NCBI RefSeq assembly: GCF_003711515.1 | Contig: NW_021167081.1 | Span: 1,476,236 to 1,540,235 of the forward strand | DNA: 64,000 nucleotides | Direction: 5' to 3' | From: Sodiomyces alkalinus F11 | Taxonomy: Eukaryota; Ascomycota; Sordariomycetes; Glomerellales; Plectosphaerellaceae | Shown here: piece by piece, positions 1-11,165 of the stretch | Layout: each line of letters begins with the position of its first letter | How positions within the stretch are numbered: the first letter of the stretch is position 1 | Translations under genes and position numbers: made by a program | Notes under the pieces: generated by a model | The model's input: the letters and a program-made list of their open reading frames with translations, nothing else | What the model was told of the DNA's origin: nothing | The model's database searches: none

Positions 1-418
1 AGAGGAGCAAAGGAGGGGGGTTCGGGAAGCGAAGATCACGAGATGAATGGGAACCCGACTTGCGGGCAGATGACCTTAGTTGGCTTTGTTCTTCCGATCT
101 CTAAAGGTACCTTAGATTAGGTAAGGTAGATATGTACCTTACACGGTAGATTGTATCACGTAACAAGGCTGGTGACTAAGCGACCTCGGTTGATGCCTCA
201 GGCGTGGCCTATCAGGTGGCTCGAGCCAAGTCTTGTGCATCTTTTCGCTACAGCCAAATCCCAGGATCGGTCGAACCTCACCTTTTCGAGTCTTTGACCC
301 CCAGCGGCAAAAAACAACTCTTTTCGCATCGTCACCGAATGCCTCCTCTGGCATTCCCTTCCCCTTTGACCGTTCCGCCTCTACTTTACCTAGACGTGCG
401 CACTCGGTGACAGAAACC
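1..418. other. Upstream region of the mS38 gene
   Basis: No gene is visible. The stretch holds a palindrome AAGGTACCTT at 104-113, followed by related TAGGTAAGGTA and TACCTTAC words to about 141; similar words recur in other intergenic spaces of this window. Pyrimidine-rich runs precede the ATG at 419. An open frame continues upstream of 419 in the mS38 frame, but it starts in what looks like 5' leader. Confidence 0.5.
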
Positions 419-1627
419 ATGTGGCCCTCGGTGCGCCGTGTGGCTTCCGTCCCGGCCTCGCCGCTCCAGGTCGTCTCGTCGTCCTTAACCGCCTCCGCGC
501 CACGGGCTGCTGCACCTGCGACCGTCGCCGTCACCGTCGCCATCGCTGCCAGACCTGGTCGACACCAGCGACGCTTCTCGTCTTCCAAACCTTCCAGCTC
601 CGACAATGGCCCCAAGGACATCCCCCGGCCATCCGCTGTCCCGGCCACTGCGTCTTCCCGGTCCGGCGAGTCCAAGTCCAACGGCGAGAAGAGGAAACGC
701 AAGGCCAAGGATGCCGTGGCTTCTCCGAAGTTGCCCAGCGTGCCCAGCACTCAACATCTTTCCCAAGAAGGTAAGCCAGATTTTTTTTTCTATTTCATTT
801 TTTCTTTTCCTCCTCTTCCTCTCCCTCTCAATATCTATTCGAACGGTGATCACTGACAACACCAAACCCCGTCTATAGCCCTCGGCCTTTCCACCTTCTT
901 CTCCCTCCACCGCCCGATATCCGTCACCCACAGCATACCCAGGACCATAAGCGACGAGACCTTCGCCTCCATCTTCGACAAGCGCTCCAGGGCCGGCAAC
1001 GTCTCCGAGGTCATCAGCACGCTGTCCCGGACGGCCGACGAGCTCGACGGCGCCATGGCCAAGATGACCATCTCCGACCACGCCGAAGCCGACGCCCACG
1101 CCCACGGCGACTCCGTCCGCAAGATCGACCTCAAGCACCCCGACGGCAGCGAGTCGAGCGTCTACGTCCAGCTCAACGCCATGGCCGGCCAGTTCGTCCC
1201 CTTCCGCCCCCCGCCGCTGCCCCAACCCCAACCGGCGTCGGCGTCGGCGGGTCAAGACGAAGCAGCAGCCCAGATGATGGATGCCGCCGCCGAAGAGCTC
1301 CTCGACGAGTCCCCGCAGCACCGCGTCTACAAGGCCCTCTTCACCATCGAGGAGTCCACCGACCCGGACGGCCACGTCCGCGTCGTCGCCCACAGCCCCC
1401 GCATCGTCCAGGAGGGCGCCGCCCCGCGCTCCTTCCTCGAACGCATGGCCCTGCGCCAGATGCGCTTCCAGGAGGCCCAGGTCGCCCACGACGACGACGA
1501 CGACGGCGGCGGCGCCATGCGGGCCATCAGCGTCCGGCGCCAGCGCAAGCTCAAGATGAAGAAGAAGAAGTACAAGAAGCTCATGAAGCGGACTCGCAAC
1601 CTGCGACGGAAGCTGGATAGGGTATAA
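419..1627 (+). CDS. Mitochondrial small ribosomal subunit protein mS38 (Cox24/AURKAIP1 family)
   Basis: The product is a predicted 366-residue protein of the mitochondrial 37S/28S ribosomal small subunit. Exons are 419-770 and 879-1627. The intron 771-878 has GTAAGC at its donor, CTGAC near 852 and TATAG at its acceptor, and splicing keeps the frame. The N-terminus is rich in Ala, Arg and Ser with no acidic residue for about 60 residues, as in a mitochondrial presequence, and includes a QRRFSSS processing-like motif. The last 32 residues (335-366) form the very basic SVRRQRKLKMKKKKYKKLMK-type tail that defines mS38/DUF1713. The middle of the protein (exon 2 start, ISVTHSIPRTISDETFASIF) fits the fungal homologues. 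In yeast this family was first described as Cox24/Qri5, linked to COX1 expression. The ATG at 419 was chosen because it gives the presequence; the upstream in-frame region looks like leader. Confidence 0.88.
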
Positions 1628-2383
1628 GGCATGGAAACACCGTGGACTTTGCAGGCTTCATTCCTTTTTTTTTTTTTTTTTTTTGTTGTCTCTTCCCCCT
1701 CCTTGGTCTGTCTCCGGCATAATCTCATCTGCACAAGCAAGGGTTCTCTCTTCATGCTCGATTTTTGGTGTTTTGGGGGCTCAGGACATTTTTGTTTTCC
1801 CCTCGATGTGCAGATGTGGCATCCATTGCATAGGCGAGCTTCCCGCTCTCGTGTGTCGTCTCTCTTCATAGACTGCCACACGGCATGCGACGTCAAATCA
1901 ATGGCTGGCATTTTTCTCGTCAACAATTGTCTGATGCACTAGCTGCCCCGGGTCGACCGTTGGATATGCTACACCCTTGGACGTCTTCCGATGAAGGTGT
2001 GGCCCGAGTCATGAGCTTGTGCCGCTGTAACATAATGTAGTGTACAACAGTGTATGTAGAGTTGCATGAGTTGCGTCGCCACTTTGGCACTTTACGTGAG
2101 GCTGAAGACCCCGAGTGATGTCGGCTTGTCATTGGCTCACAGCCACCCCCACGTCTACAACATGTCTCCACTCTAAATGTCCACCGCCCGGCAGAAAATG
2201 TTCTCCGCCAAAATTTTGGAATCCCATACTGCAGAGAGCTCAAGCTGCGCTTCAGAGAGAGAGAGAGAGAGAGACTGTGTGTGTGTGTGTCTTTGCGCGA
2301 CTGGTCCTTGTCCGCAACTCCGCAACAATCTTTTCTAGCGGCTCACCACAGCCCTATCTACTGTATTTCCTTAGTCCTCCAAG
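1628..2383. promoter_or_regulatory. Intergenic region, 3' end of mS38 and promoter of KRE33
   Basis: No gene is seen in these 756 bases. A T-run (about 1669-1684) lies in the likely 3' untranslated region of mS38. A perfect palindrome CCAAAATTTTGG at 2208-2219 contains AAAATTTT, resembling the RRPE element known from promoters of yeast ribosome-biogenesis genes, and it lies about 165 nt before the KRE33 start. A GA/GT dinucleotide tract follows. Confidence 0.5.
2254..2291. repeat. GA and GT dinucleotide microsatellite
   Basis: A run of alternating GA (about 2254-2274) passes through CTGT into a run of GT (to about 2291). It lies about 100 nt upstream of the KRE33 ATG and probably in its 5' leader or core promoter. 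Confidence 0.85.
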
Positions 2384-5300
2384 ATGTCACGGAAACAAGT
2401 GTAAGTTGATTCCCCCACCTCAATTCCCCCCCCCGTGTTTTGTCAATTAGGAAGAAGGCCTCTAACGACGACGACCCGACTCTAGAGATTCGCGCATCCC
2501 CGCGCTCATTCGAAATGGCATACAAGAGAAGAAACGCAGCTTTTTCGTCGTCGTGGGCGATAATGCCAAAGATGCTATTGTCAAGTTGCATTACATCAGG
2601 TCCGAAATGGACGTGAAACAGAACAAGTCGGTGATGTGGGCGTATAAGCACAAGCTGCTAGGCTTCACAAGGTATGTCCAACAAACTAGGTGGATACGAG
2701 ACGAAAAGAAGAAAAAAAAATTGCCTGCTTGGTTGCATGTGTGCGGTCTTTGGTGGCTAACATGCCCCCCCCCCCAGTCACCGAAAGAAGCGAGAGGCCA
2801 AGATCAAGCGGGAAATCAAGCGCGGCATCCGGGAAGCCAACGCAGAGGACCCCTTTGAGCTCTTCGTCTCCCTGCACAACATCCGCTACGTGTACTACAA
2901 GGAGACGGAAAAAGTCCTCGGCAACACCTTCGGCATGTGCATCCTGCAGGACTTCGAAGCCATCACCCCCAACACGCTCGCCCGGACCATCGAGACCGTC
3001 GAGGGCGGCGGCCTCGTCGTCCTCCTGCTCAAGGGCATGAGCAGCCTGAAGCAGCTCTACAACCTGACCATGGACGTGCACGCCCGCTACCGCACCGAGG
3101 CCCACCACGACGTCGTGGCCCGCTTCAACGAGCGCTTCATCCTCTCCCTCGGCAGCTGCGACTCCTGCCTCGTCATCGACGACGAGTTCAACGTCCTCCC
3201 CATCTCCGGCGGCAAGTCCGTCAAGGCCCTGCCCCCGCCCGACCTCGACCAGCCCAAGACCGCCGCCGAGGTCGAGCTGGACGGCATGAAGGAGTCGCTG
3301 CGGGACACCCAGCCCGTGGGGTCCCTGGTCACCCTCGCCAAGACGGTCGACCAGGCCAAGGCGCTCCTGACCTTCGTCGACGCCATCGCCGAGAAGACGC
3401 TCCGCAGCACCGTCACGCTCACGGCGGCCCGAGGGCGCGGCAAGTCGGCGGCCATGGGCGTTGCCGTCGCCGCCGCCGTCGCCCACGGGTACAGCAACAT
3501 CTTCATCACGTCGCCGTCGCCCGAGAACTTGAAGACGCTGTTCGAGTTCGTCTTCAAGGGCTTCGATGCCCTGGGCTACGCGGACCATGCCGATTACTCC
3601 ATCATCCAGTCGACCAACCCGGATTTCAACAAAGCCATCGTGCGCGTCAACATCTACAGACAACATCGCCAGACCATCCAGTACATCAGGCCGCAGGATG
3701 CCCATGTGCTCGGCCAGGCGGAGCTGGTGGTCATCGATGAAGCGGCCGCCATTCCGTTGCCCCTGGTGCGGAAATTGATGGGTCCGTACCTGGTATTCAT
3801 GGCCTCGACCATCAACGGCTACGAGGGTACGGGCCGGTCCCTCTCCCTCAAGCTCATCAAGCAGCTTCGCGAACAGTCACGACCGGGCGCCACGGCGGAT
3901 GTAGAGACCACCGTGGCGGACCGATCCACGGGGAGGGCGTCGAAGGACCAGTCTACGGGATACCAGGCCAGTCGCACGTTGCGAGAGATCACCCTCGCGG
4001 AACCTATCCGATACGCCAAGGGGGATTCGGTCGAGAAGTGGCTCAACACCGTGCTCTGCCTGGATGCCACACTTCCCAGGGCCAAGATGAGCGGCCAGGG
4101 CTGTCCGGACCCTTCGCAGTGCCAGCTCCTCCATGTCAACCGCGACACGCTCTTCTCTTTCCACCCGGTCTCGGAGAAGTTCCTCCAGCAGATGGTGGCG
4201 CTGTACGTGGCCAGCCATTACAAGAACTCGCCGGACGACCTCCAGCTCATGAGCGATGCTCCGGCGCATGAGCTGTACGTGCTCGTGCCGCCCATATCTG
4301 AAGAGCACCAACGGCTACCGGAGCCGCTGTGTGTCATCCAGGTGGCGCTGGAAGGTAAAATCAGCAGGCAGAGCGTCCTCAATTCGCTGAGCCGGGGCCA
4401 GCGGCCCTCGGGAGACATGATCCCGTGGTTGGTGAGCCAGCAATTCCAAGACGAGGACTTTGCTACGCTCTCGGGCGGCCGCGTCGTGCGAATCGCCACG
4501 AACCCGGAATACGTCAGCATGGGATACGGCACGAAGGCGCTACAACTGCTGGTGGACTTCTACGAGGGGAGGTTCACGAGTTTGTCGGAGAACGACGAGG
4601 ATGAGGCGATGGAGGACCAGGACACCATGCCGCGGGTGACCGACGGCGAGCTAGCCACTGCGTCGCTACTCGACGATAACATCAAGGTGCGGGACATCAA
4701 CAAAATGCCGCCCTTGTTTGCCAAGCTGTCGGAGAAGAAGCCGCAGGCGTTGGACTACGTGGGCGTCGGCTACGGCCTCAACCCGCAGTTGCACAAGTTC
4801 TGGAAACGGGCGCAGTTCGCGCCGGTGTACCTCAGGCAGACGGTGAACGACTTGACGGGCGAGCACACGTGCGTGATGATCCGGCCGCTGGAAGCCAGTG
4901 GCGACCAGTCATGGCTCGGGGCCTTCTGTCGGGACTTCCACCGACGGTTCTTGTCGCTGCTCTCGTATCAGTTCCGGGCGTTCCCATCGGTCATGGCGCT
5001 GAGCATCGATGAATCCGCCAATGCGGGAGCCAAGCTGGATTCGCAGGAGCCGACGTCACTGACCAAGGCCGACCTGGACGGGGTTTTGACACCCTTCGAC
5101 CTCAAGCGCCTCGAGTCGTATGCCAACAACATGCTGGACTACCACGTCATCCTTGATATGATGCCGACGATTGCTCACCTCTACTTCACGGGGCGGCTGA
5201 AGGCTGATGTCAAACTGACGGGCGTGCAGCAGGCCATTCTGTTGGCGATCGGCCTACAGCGGAAGGATGTCGATGCGATCAGCGACGAGCTCAACCTCCC

Positions 5301-5922
5301 GTCGCAACAGGTCCTGGCCATGTTCATCAAGATCCTGCGCAAGGTCACGGGGCACTTCAGCACGCTGGTGTCGGAGGCGGTGGCTGCCCAGCTTCCGCAG
5401 GGCAACGCGATAGGGGTCAGCCGGGAGAACGCCACAGGAGTCCACGAGGACGAGAAGGTGGACGAGCGGTTCGTGCCCCTGGAGACGACGCTTCAGGACG
5501 AGTTGGAAGAGGGGGGCGATGAGGCTCTGCAGCAACTGCGCAAGAAGCAGCGGGAGCTCATCGACTCCCTACCCCTTGACCAGTAAGTAGTAGCAACGAG
5601 ATGTGCCCTCTGCCCCTTACCCCCGAACTACCCAACCCCAATCTAGTCGATCCACGTCGATCTATCCTCCCCAATTATTTCAGGGCGATGATTTTTAACA
5701 GGAATGCTTGCCTCTAGGTACGAGATTGAGGTCGACGCGCCGGCGTGGGAGGAGGCAGAGCAGCAAGTGCTCAACGCGGCCAAGACGGGCAAGAGCAGCG
5801 CGATAGTCAGCGTGAAGACCAAGGCGAAGCGCAAGGCGGGACCGACGGCAGCGGAGGTGTACGAGGAGGCATTCGGAGAGAAGTCGAGGAAAAAGGCAAA
5901 AAAGTCGGGAAAGAAGGCCTAG
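2384..5922 (+). CDS. KRE33: RNA cytidine acetyltransferase (NAT10/Kre33)
   Basis: This nucleolar enzyme of 1,070 residues makes N4-acetylcytidine in 18S rRNA and tRNA and is needed for 40S subunit maturation. It uses ATP and acetyl-CoA. Exons are 2384-2400, 2486-2671, 2778-5582 and 5718-5922. Intron 1 has a textbook GTAAGT donor and a CTAAC branch point, and it splits the family start MSRKQVDSRIPALIRNG. The helicase-like part carries a Walker A (ARGRGKS, residues 285-291) and the ELVVIDEAAAIPLP Walker B region. The GNAT part carries the acetyl-CoA loop around residues 634-659 (GGRVVRIATNPEYVSMGYGT). The last exon adds a Lys-rich tail typical of a nucleolar protein. Length agrees with yeast Kre33 (about 1,056). 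No frameshift is seen. Intron 3 has a less clear branch point, but its removal joins LPLDQ to YEIEVD as in homologues. Confidence 0.97.
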
Positions 5923-7456
5923 ATAATAGGTGAGGACATCTCCTATGGCCAGGCCCTACGATTTCGGGTATGAATAGGGGGAAGATGAGTGTAACATCCA
6001 TATGTCCTGGGCCTTTGCTTGTCCCTTTCCTCATCTCCGTTATGTTGGTATGGTTTGCAAAAAAAAAGGTCGTCATTTGTTCTGTCGAGGGGAGTCCGGA
6101 GTCATAGAACTGTGTTGAGAGTACCCAGAGTACCCAGATTTAGAAATCGACATTTCTCACCGAGGTCTGGCCAAAGAGGCTTGGGCTTGGAAAGCGACAT
6201 TGCCACTATACTGTCCCATGTTGTTGAACTTGAACAGCCATTTTCAGTCATGTGTGTCGCGATGAGGCTGTGAGGAGGTTTTCTGGCAGGTGTGGATGGC
6301 TGTTGAGCGTTGGTATTGCAAGCCGAGTAGGTAAGCTCAAGCTTTATGAAGAGACTGAGTCCAGATTGTGACGTCTTTAGTCGTGCCTTCCTCTCCTTTT
6401 ATACCTTCGGAGTATACGGAGTGGCCATATCTACTACTGGAAGGAGCTACCTGGACTATTTACTATGAGTTCTGCCTTTATTCCCTTTCCCTCTTTCCCT
6501 CTTTCCCTCTACATTCCCCAGCGACTTCCCTTCTTCTATCTCGGAGAGAAGAGGGCAAGAGCAGCATTGCACCTTCCAGGCAATCAGCAAAACATCCATG
6601 CTATCACACATCATATCCACACAAGACCGCGCCTGTCTACCTACTTTACTTACCATTCATTACAGATGCTATCCCCAGTATCTACCTTATCTCCTACTAA
6701 CTTCCTCTCGTTCAACAGTTCGAGGTAGCCAGGGTAGACAGTTCACTTTGGCTACCTTACCTGCCTTAACCTTCTACTTCTTTTTGGCCAGGTGACCTGC
6801 CCCTTGTTTATTTTCAGTCAACAGCATCACAAACAGCAACAACACAAACAGCACTTTACCCGTAGTGCCCTCCAGGCTCCATCATGACCATCACGACTCT
6901 TAACCCAATCTACCATGACCTCCTAGCTCCTACCACTACCTTAGAGAACCCAGCAAGATATTCCACTATACGCGGTGTCTTGGTTCGCACAGCATAAGGC
7001 GTCTATTATCACTGTTAATCCACCCGGCCAGAGGTTCTTGCCTTCTTGCCCCCTTGCCCCCTTGCCCCCTTGCCTCTTCCCACGCAACAAAATACCCGGC
7101 AATGATACAGAGCCTCAGTTTCCCTCTTCTCCTGAATCACGCCTTATTGTTACTCCTGTTACTCCGCTATACACAGTCGTCCAGACCTCACTTTGACGGA
7201 CTACAACCAAGAACACAACTTCTTTGACACAGCCCACAATGCCAATCAGCCTTTGCCGCACTACCTAACACTTCACTTGCGCTATCACGACCCGTATTCA
7301 TACTCTGAAACGAATAATAAGATTCACGAGTAGAATACACCTGAACTGCGCAGTGGTAAGTTGACATACGTTAACAAAAACCACGGAGAATGGAATAACT
7401 AATGAAAGTATGAAAGTCACGGCAGGTGCGCACATGTGTACCGATCACAAATAACC
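5923..7456. other. Long intergenic region with a likely 5' UTR intron
   Basis: About 1.5 kb without a convincing gene. Short tandem words occur at about 6480-6515 (TTCCCTC) and 7040-7075 (CTTGCCCC). A candidate leader intron at 7356-7425 has a GTAAGTT donor, an ACTAATG branch-like word and a CAG acceptor, and it lies just before the next gene. The small ORF at 6884 (about 36 codons, beginning MTITTLNP) is possible but unsupported. Confidence 0.5.
7434..7454 (+). promoter_or_regulatory. Six-codon upstream ORF just before the next start codon
   Basis: An ATG at 7434 opens a six-codon frame ending in TAA at 7452-7454, only two bases before the ATG at 7457 that begins the long frame. If transcribed, this arrangement would need leaky scanning or rapid reinitiation. 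The function is inference from position only. Confidence 0.4.
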
Positions 7457-8680
7457 ATGTGCGTTGAAGACTTGGCCTACTGCCCCTTCTGCGGCTGCAG
7501 ACGCCGGATCAACTGGACCCGCTGCGAACTATACGTCAAGGGTTTCAAGGTGGCCTGGCACAAGCATACCAACATCTTGGAGAACCCATGCTTTCCCAAC
7601 CCGGAGTTTTGTCCCCGTCGCCGCAAGAACTTGAAAGTCCCCATCCGCCCCGGTGCCTGTCCGTGTGGCCCTGCCGTTTTTCGGGAGACGAATGATGGAG
7701 GTGACTGCAGCTCGCAAGACGCTTGCAGTTCCCTGGACGACGACATCTCGCTGGATGACGACAGCTCCCTATATGACATTGTAAGCCCTCGATATCTCAA
7801 TGGGGTCTCTCAAGACGCCAAAGGCAGCACCCGAGACGGCAATGATGGAGCCACCGACGAACCAGAGGGCAGTGAGATGTACAGGTACAAGAACTGGTGT
7901 GATAAAGTGCCGCTCTACATCGAAAGGGACCCCCCCACAGAGAAGAACGAGGATGAGGATGATGGCCGTCACAAGAACCCGTCCGGTGTCGTCTCCGGCT
8001 GTCTTGGCCACCAGCTCCGCGCCGCAATGGTGATGCAGAGGAACGGTGACTGGGAAAGGACTTGGAGCCATCGCGCTGTGAGACTCCGAAGGGGTCCGAG
8101 TCGAATGATCGTCCTCGGAAGGTGGCCGGAAGAGGACGCGCTGCAGGTTGAACCTCGACGCAGTAATGCAACACCCTTGCCTAACGGTCAGACCCGGGAG
8201 GGCAGCGGCGGCCAGAAGGAACTCGAAAATCAGAAAGATCGAGAGGACCACGATGATTCGGATGATCAGGATGATCAGGATGACCAGGATGACCAAGATG
8301 GCCAGGGTGGACAGAGAGGTCAGCGCCAACCGCCTCCCCGGCCAAATGCCCAGCGGCGAAATACCAACCAGGTGCAGCAGGCTCAGGGTGGCGCTCGAGC
8401 AAGGGCTCAGGGTGGCAGGCACATCAGGTGGGTTGATGACATGCCGACTCGACGCCATCCGTATGCCGGACAGGCCGGACAACCTGGACAACTCGCACAG
8501 CCTGGACGACCTGGACAGCCCGGACAAGGGCAAAATCATCAAGGCGTCGGGCCTCAGACCCCGACCCAGGACAACAACCAAGGTCCCCCTAGACAACGCA
8601 ATAAGATAGCGATTGTTCGGCCGGGCGGAGTGATGCGTCACAGGACTTTCAACGGGCCGCTAGTGTTGCCCCGACGATAG
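7457..8680 (+). CDS. Hypothetical Cys-rich protein with acidic and Gly/Gln/Pro repeats
   Basis: A single-exon frame of 407 residues that I do not recognise. The first 75 residues are rich in cysteine (CPFCGC near residue 10, then further Cys and a final CPCG) and may bind zinc. The middle is acidic and serine-rich. A tandem DDQ/DDQD stretch is encoded at about 8255-8300, and a collagen-like Gly-Gln-Pro stretch at about 8465-8540. The C-terminus is basic and ends PLVLPRR. No signal peptide or membrane segment is seen. The frame can be read upstream only to a GTG at 7436, so the first ATG, 7457, was chosen. A leader intron at 7356-7425 is likely. Codon use resembles the neighbours, so I think it is a real gene, perhaps of narrow distribution. 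Confidence 0.6.
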   Translation: MCVEDLAYCPFCGCRRRINWTRCELYVKGFKVAWHKHTNILENPCFPNPEFCPRRRKNLKVPIRPGACPCGPAVFRETNDGGDCSSQDACSSLDDDISLDDDSSLYDIVSPRYLNGVSQDAKGSTRDGNDGATDEPEGSEMYRYKNWCDKVPLYIERDPPTEKNEDEDDGRHKNPSGVVSGCLGHQLRAAMVMQRNGDWERTWSHRAVRLRRGPSRMIVLGRWPEEDALQVEPRRSNATPLPNGQTREGSGGQKELENQKDREDHDDSDDQDDQDDQDDQDGQGGQRGQRQPPPRPNAQRRNTNQVQQAQGGARARAQGGRHIRWVDDMPTRRHPYAGQAGQPGQLAQPGRPGQPGQGQNHQGVGPQTPTQDNNQGPPRQRNKIAIVRPGGVMRHRTFNGPLVLPRR

Positions 8681-9570
8681 ACATGGGAGTCGACTGAAGT
8701 CCCCCGGGCCGGCACATACAACTTCCGCAACAAGTGTCGCATGGTTCATGAACATTTTCGCTGCCGCCATGGCGCGTAGCTTTGGGTTCGGATGCTTTGG
8801 AGAGGGGGTTGACGAAATATGATTATGGCAAATGCGTGAGATACCCCTGGATCTCTGTCTGGGTCGAGATGGAGATCTCTACGAGAAATGACAGGAATGA
8901 CAGGGGACCGTTCGGATAGTCTGTTCCACAGACTCTTAATACTTAATAGCTAATCGTAATTCTCGATCTGACAACTGTACTCTGGGTAAACACTGAGCAG
9001 GGGTTGTTCTTACTCTGTTACATGGCCTTGGTTACTTTGCTTCGAGGTAGCCTGAATAAAGTATTGAACCAAGGTGACACTTCTTCCAAACGCAACGTCG
9101 CAACATGTGGTCATGGTGTTCCTGTATGAAGAATCTTGCATTCGGCACGATGTAGAATTTGGAACTCGCCTCGTTGTTCGTAGATAGGTTAGCACGACGA
9201 AGACGAAAGAAATCTAGGGGATAGTGAAACACTGCGGTAGGAAGACAAGACGCGGAAATGAAGAAGGATATATGATGGGCCACAAAACTAAAAAAAAGAC
9301 TATGTTGCAAAGCAGTCATGCCAACGCCCGTGACGCTGAAGGGCACAGAAACAGAATATCGAGAGGAACAAACGCCTTGAGCAAGTCAAAAATATTCCCT
9401 CCGCGAAAAGACTTGAATCCAGCTGAGCCCAAAGATGAGATGAGCAGTGTAGGATGTAATGATGGTGCGTTGTATACCAGCGGACAGCGAGCTGAATAGG
9501 TAGGTAGGTAGTTGGATGGGATTCGCTTGGGATTGACATCCATGTAGTCTAGTATTGGTGATTGCTCGAC
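8681..9570. other. Convergent intergenic region
   Basis: This lies between the hypothetical gene (+) and SSO1 (-), so it should hold two 3' untranslated regions. No gene is supported. A GGTAGGTAGGTAG run is at about 9498-9512. The open frames here are short and have no family character. Confidence 0.45.
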
Positions 9571-11165
9571 TCAAAACCTCAAGGGCGCCCTATTCAACCT
9601 GCGGGCAAATCTCACGGCGGCGGCATCGCGTGCCGCATTGGCGCCTGGTTGCCAATCTGGGCCTGGCCGTACCATCTTGTCTTTGAAGATATGAGGCATG
9701 ATGTTGCCCGTATCCACTGGAACGGTGTCGACGATAGGCAGGGCGGCGAGGTCGATGCTGCGCTTTGCATTGTTGCCACCACCACCACCACCGCCGTTGT
9801 TGTTGTTGTTGTTGACGACGAAGTAGACGACCACCACGACAGCGATGATAACAAGAATGAGGACTTGAAAATCAAAAGAAAGTCAGCGATCAAGGTTCAA
9901 CGAGGATCCAGACAACAGAGACAGACTTACCGCAGATAGCCAGGCACCACCACTTCTTCTTGCGCGTGGACCTTGCGGTATTGACGGCGACGCTGATTTC
10001 CTGGTTACCCTTGTCCAGGTTCTCGGCGACCTCCTCGCCCTTGGCCTCGATCTGGGCCACGGCTGCTTGCTGCTGGACGACTAATGTGTCCATGTCCTGG
10101 AACATCTGAGCCAGCTCGACCATTTGTTGTTCGATGCGCTGAATCTCGGCGTGACGGTCCTGGACGGCGGTGAGGGCGGCGCGAGCGCGGCCCTGGCGAC
10201 TGCTCTGCATGAGAGCCTGGCTGAAGACGGCGCCGCCATTGGGGTCTTCGACGGCCTGGCGGACCTCGTTCTCGTCGGCGTCGGGACGCACGATGCGGTA
10301 CTGGCGAGCCATCTGGTCCTGGTTCTTCTTGCGGAAGCCAGCCTCGATCTGCTGGTACTGCTGGATGACTTGCTTCAGGCGGCGGTCGACGCGGCCGACC
10401 TGCGGGCTGTTCTTGGCGCTGTGGGCGTCCGGGTTGGACTTGACGGTGCGTACGCGTTCAACAAGACTGCGGTACATGGTCATGGTCTGGGAGCCGAGGG
10501 CATCGAGTTGGCGCTTGGTGGAACTGGAAGCTGAGGTGTCGGCATCGGCGAGAGCGCGATCTTGGAGCATGCGTAGTTGGCCGAGGTTCTGCTCGACCTC
10601 GTCGATGCCCTGGTCAATGGAGCGGCATTCGTTTAGGATGGCGTTGGGATCGCCCTGCCCAAAACGACCAGCGTTCTGTGCCAGGGGTGCCATCTCGACG
10701 TTCGATCCTGTCCAAGAATTGTTAAAGGTTGTCTTTGGATAATTTGGTGTGCACGTATAAAGGGAAGATATATGGAGACATACCACCATATGGACCGTAG
10801 TCATTTCCACCACCAAATGGTGCACTGTAGCTTGGGGGACCGCCATAGCCGCTAGAGGGCGGAGGATCCCGTTGATCAAAGGGGTTCTGACCAGCTCCAT
10901 ATCTGTTGTATGGATTCTAGTCAGTGCACACGTACGAAGCAAACGGTCCTCGGTCGTCGTCGATGCAGGTTGGGTGGGATCGGAATGGTCCCGAAGCGTA
11001 GAATGTGACTTTGAAATACGTACCCGTACTGGCGATTCAATGTGTGTTAGTGAGGGAAGATAAAATGCGAGTGGAAGAAGCCGGTTGAAGCTCTCCTCGT
11101 GTGGAGGAGTGGACAAGGCCGGGGGGTAAGGCATGAGGGCACGGGGGGCTGAAACATACACTCAT
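9571..11165 (-). CDS. SSO1: Plasma-membrane t-SNARE syntaxin (Sso1/Psy1 type) with long C-terminal tail
   Basis: A syntaxin-1-like Qa-SNARE that drives secretory vesicle fusion at the plasma membrane. Model exons, read on the minus strand, are 11165-11160, 11028-11020, 10916-10784, 10707-9931 and 9863-9571, giving 405 residues. The first exon is only 6 nt and the second 9 nt; the second donor is GTATTT rather than the stronger overlapping GTACGT, because only GTATTT gives the expected MSYGYNPYNRYGAG start. The N-terminal Habc region and the SNARE helix follow (…QIEAKGEEVAENLDKGNQEI…). A transmembrane segment lies at about residues 303-325, across the last intron (9864-9930, branch GCTGAC). 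The family normally ends soon after this segment. Here about 80 residues follow: six Asn, seven Gly, then AKRSID and a basic Arg-rich end. The tail has a sound splice junction and would be extracellular or luminal. Confidence 0.92.

Noticed and set aside
485..1489. Long minus-strand frame over the mS38 gene
   Set aside because: It is antisense to a recognised protein, and its Gly/Val/Asp-rich composition is the usual shadow of GC-rich codons.
2686..3705. Minus-strand 339-codon frame over KRE33
   Set aside because: It is opposite to a conserved exon, has no family character and crosses an intron of the real gene.
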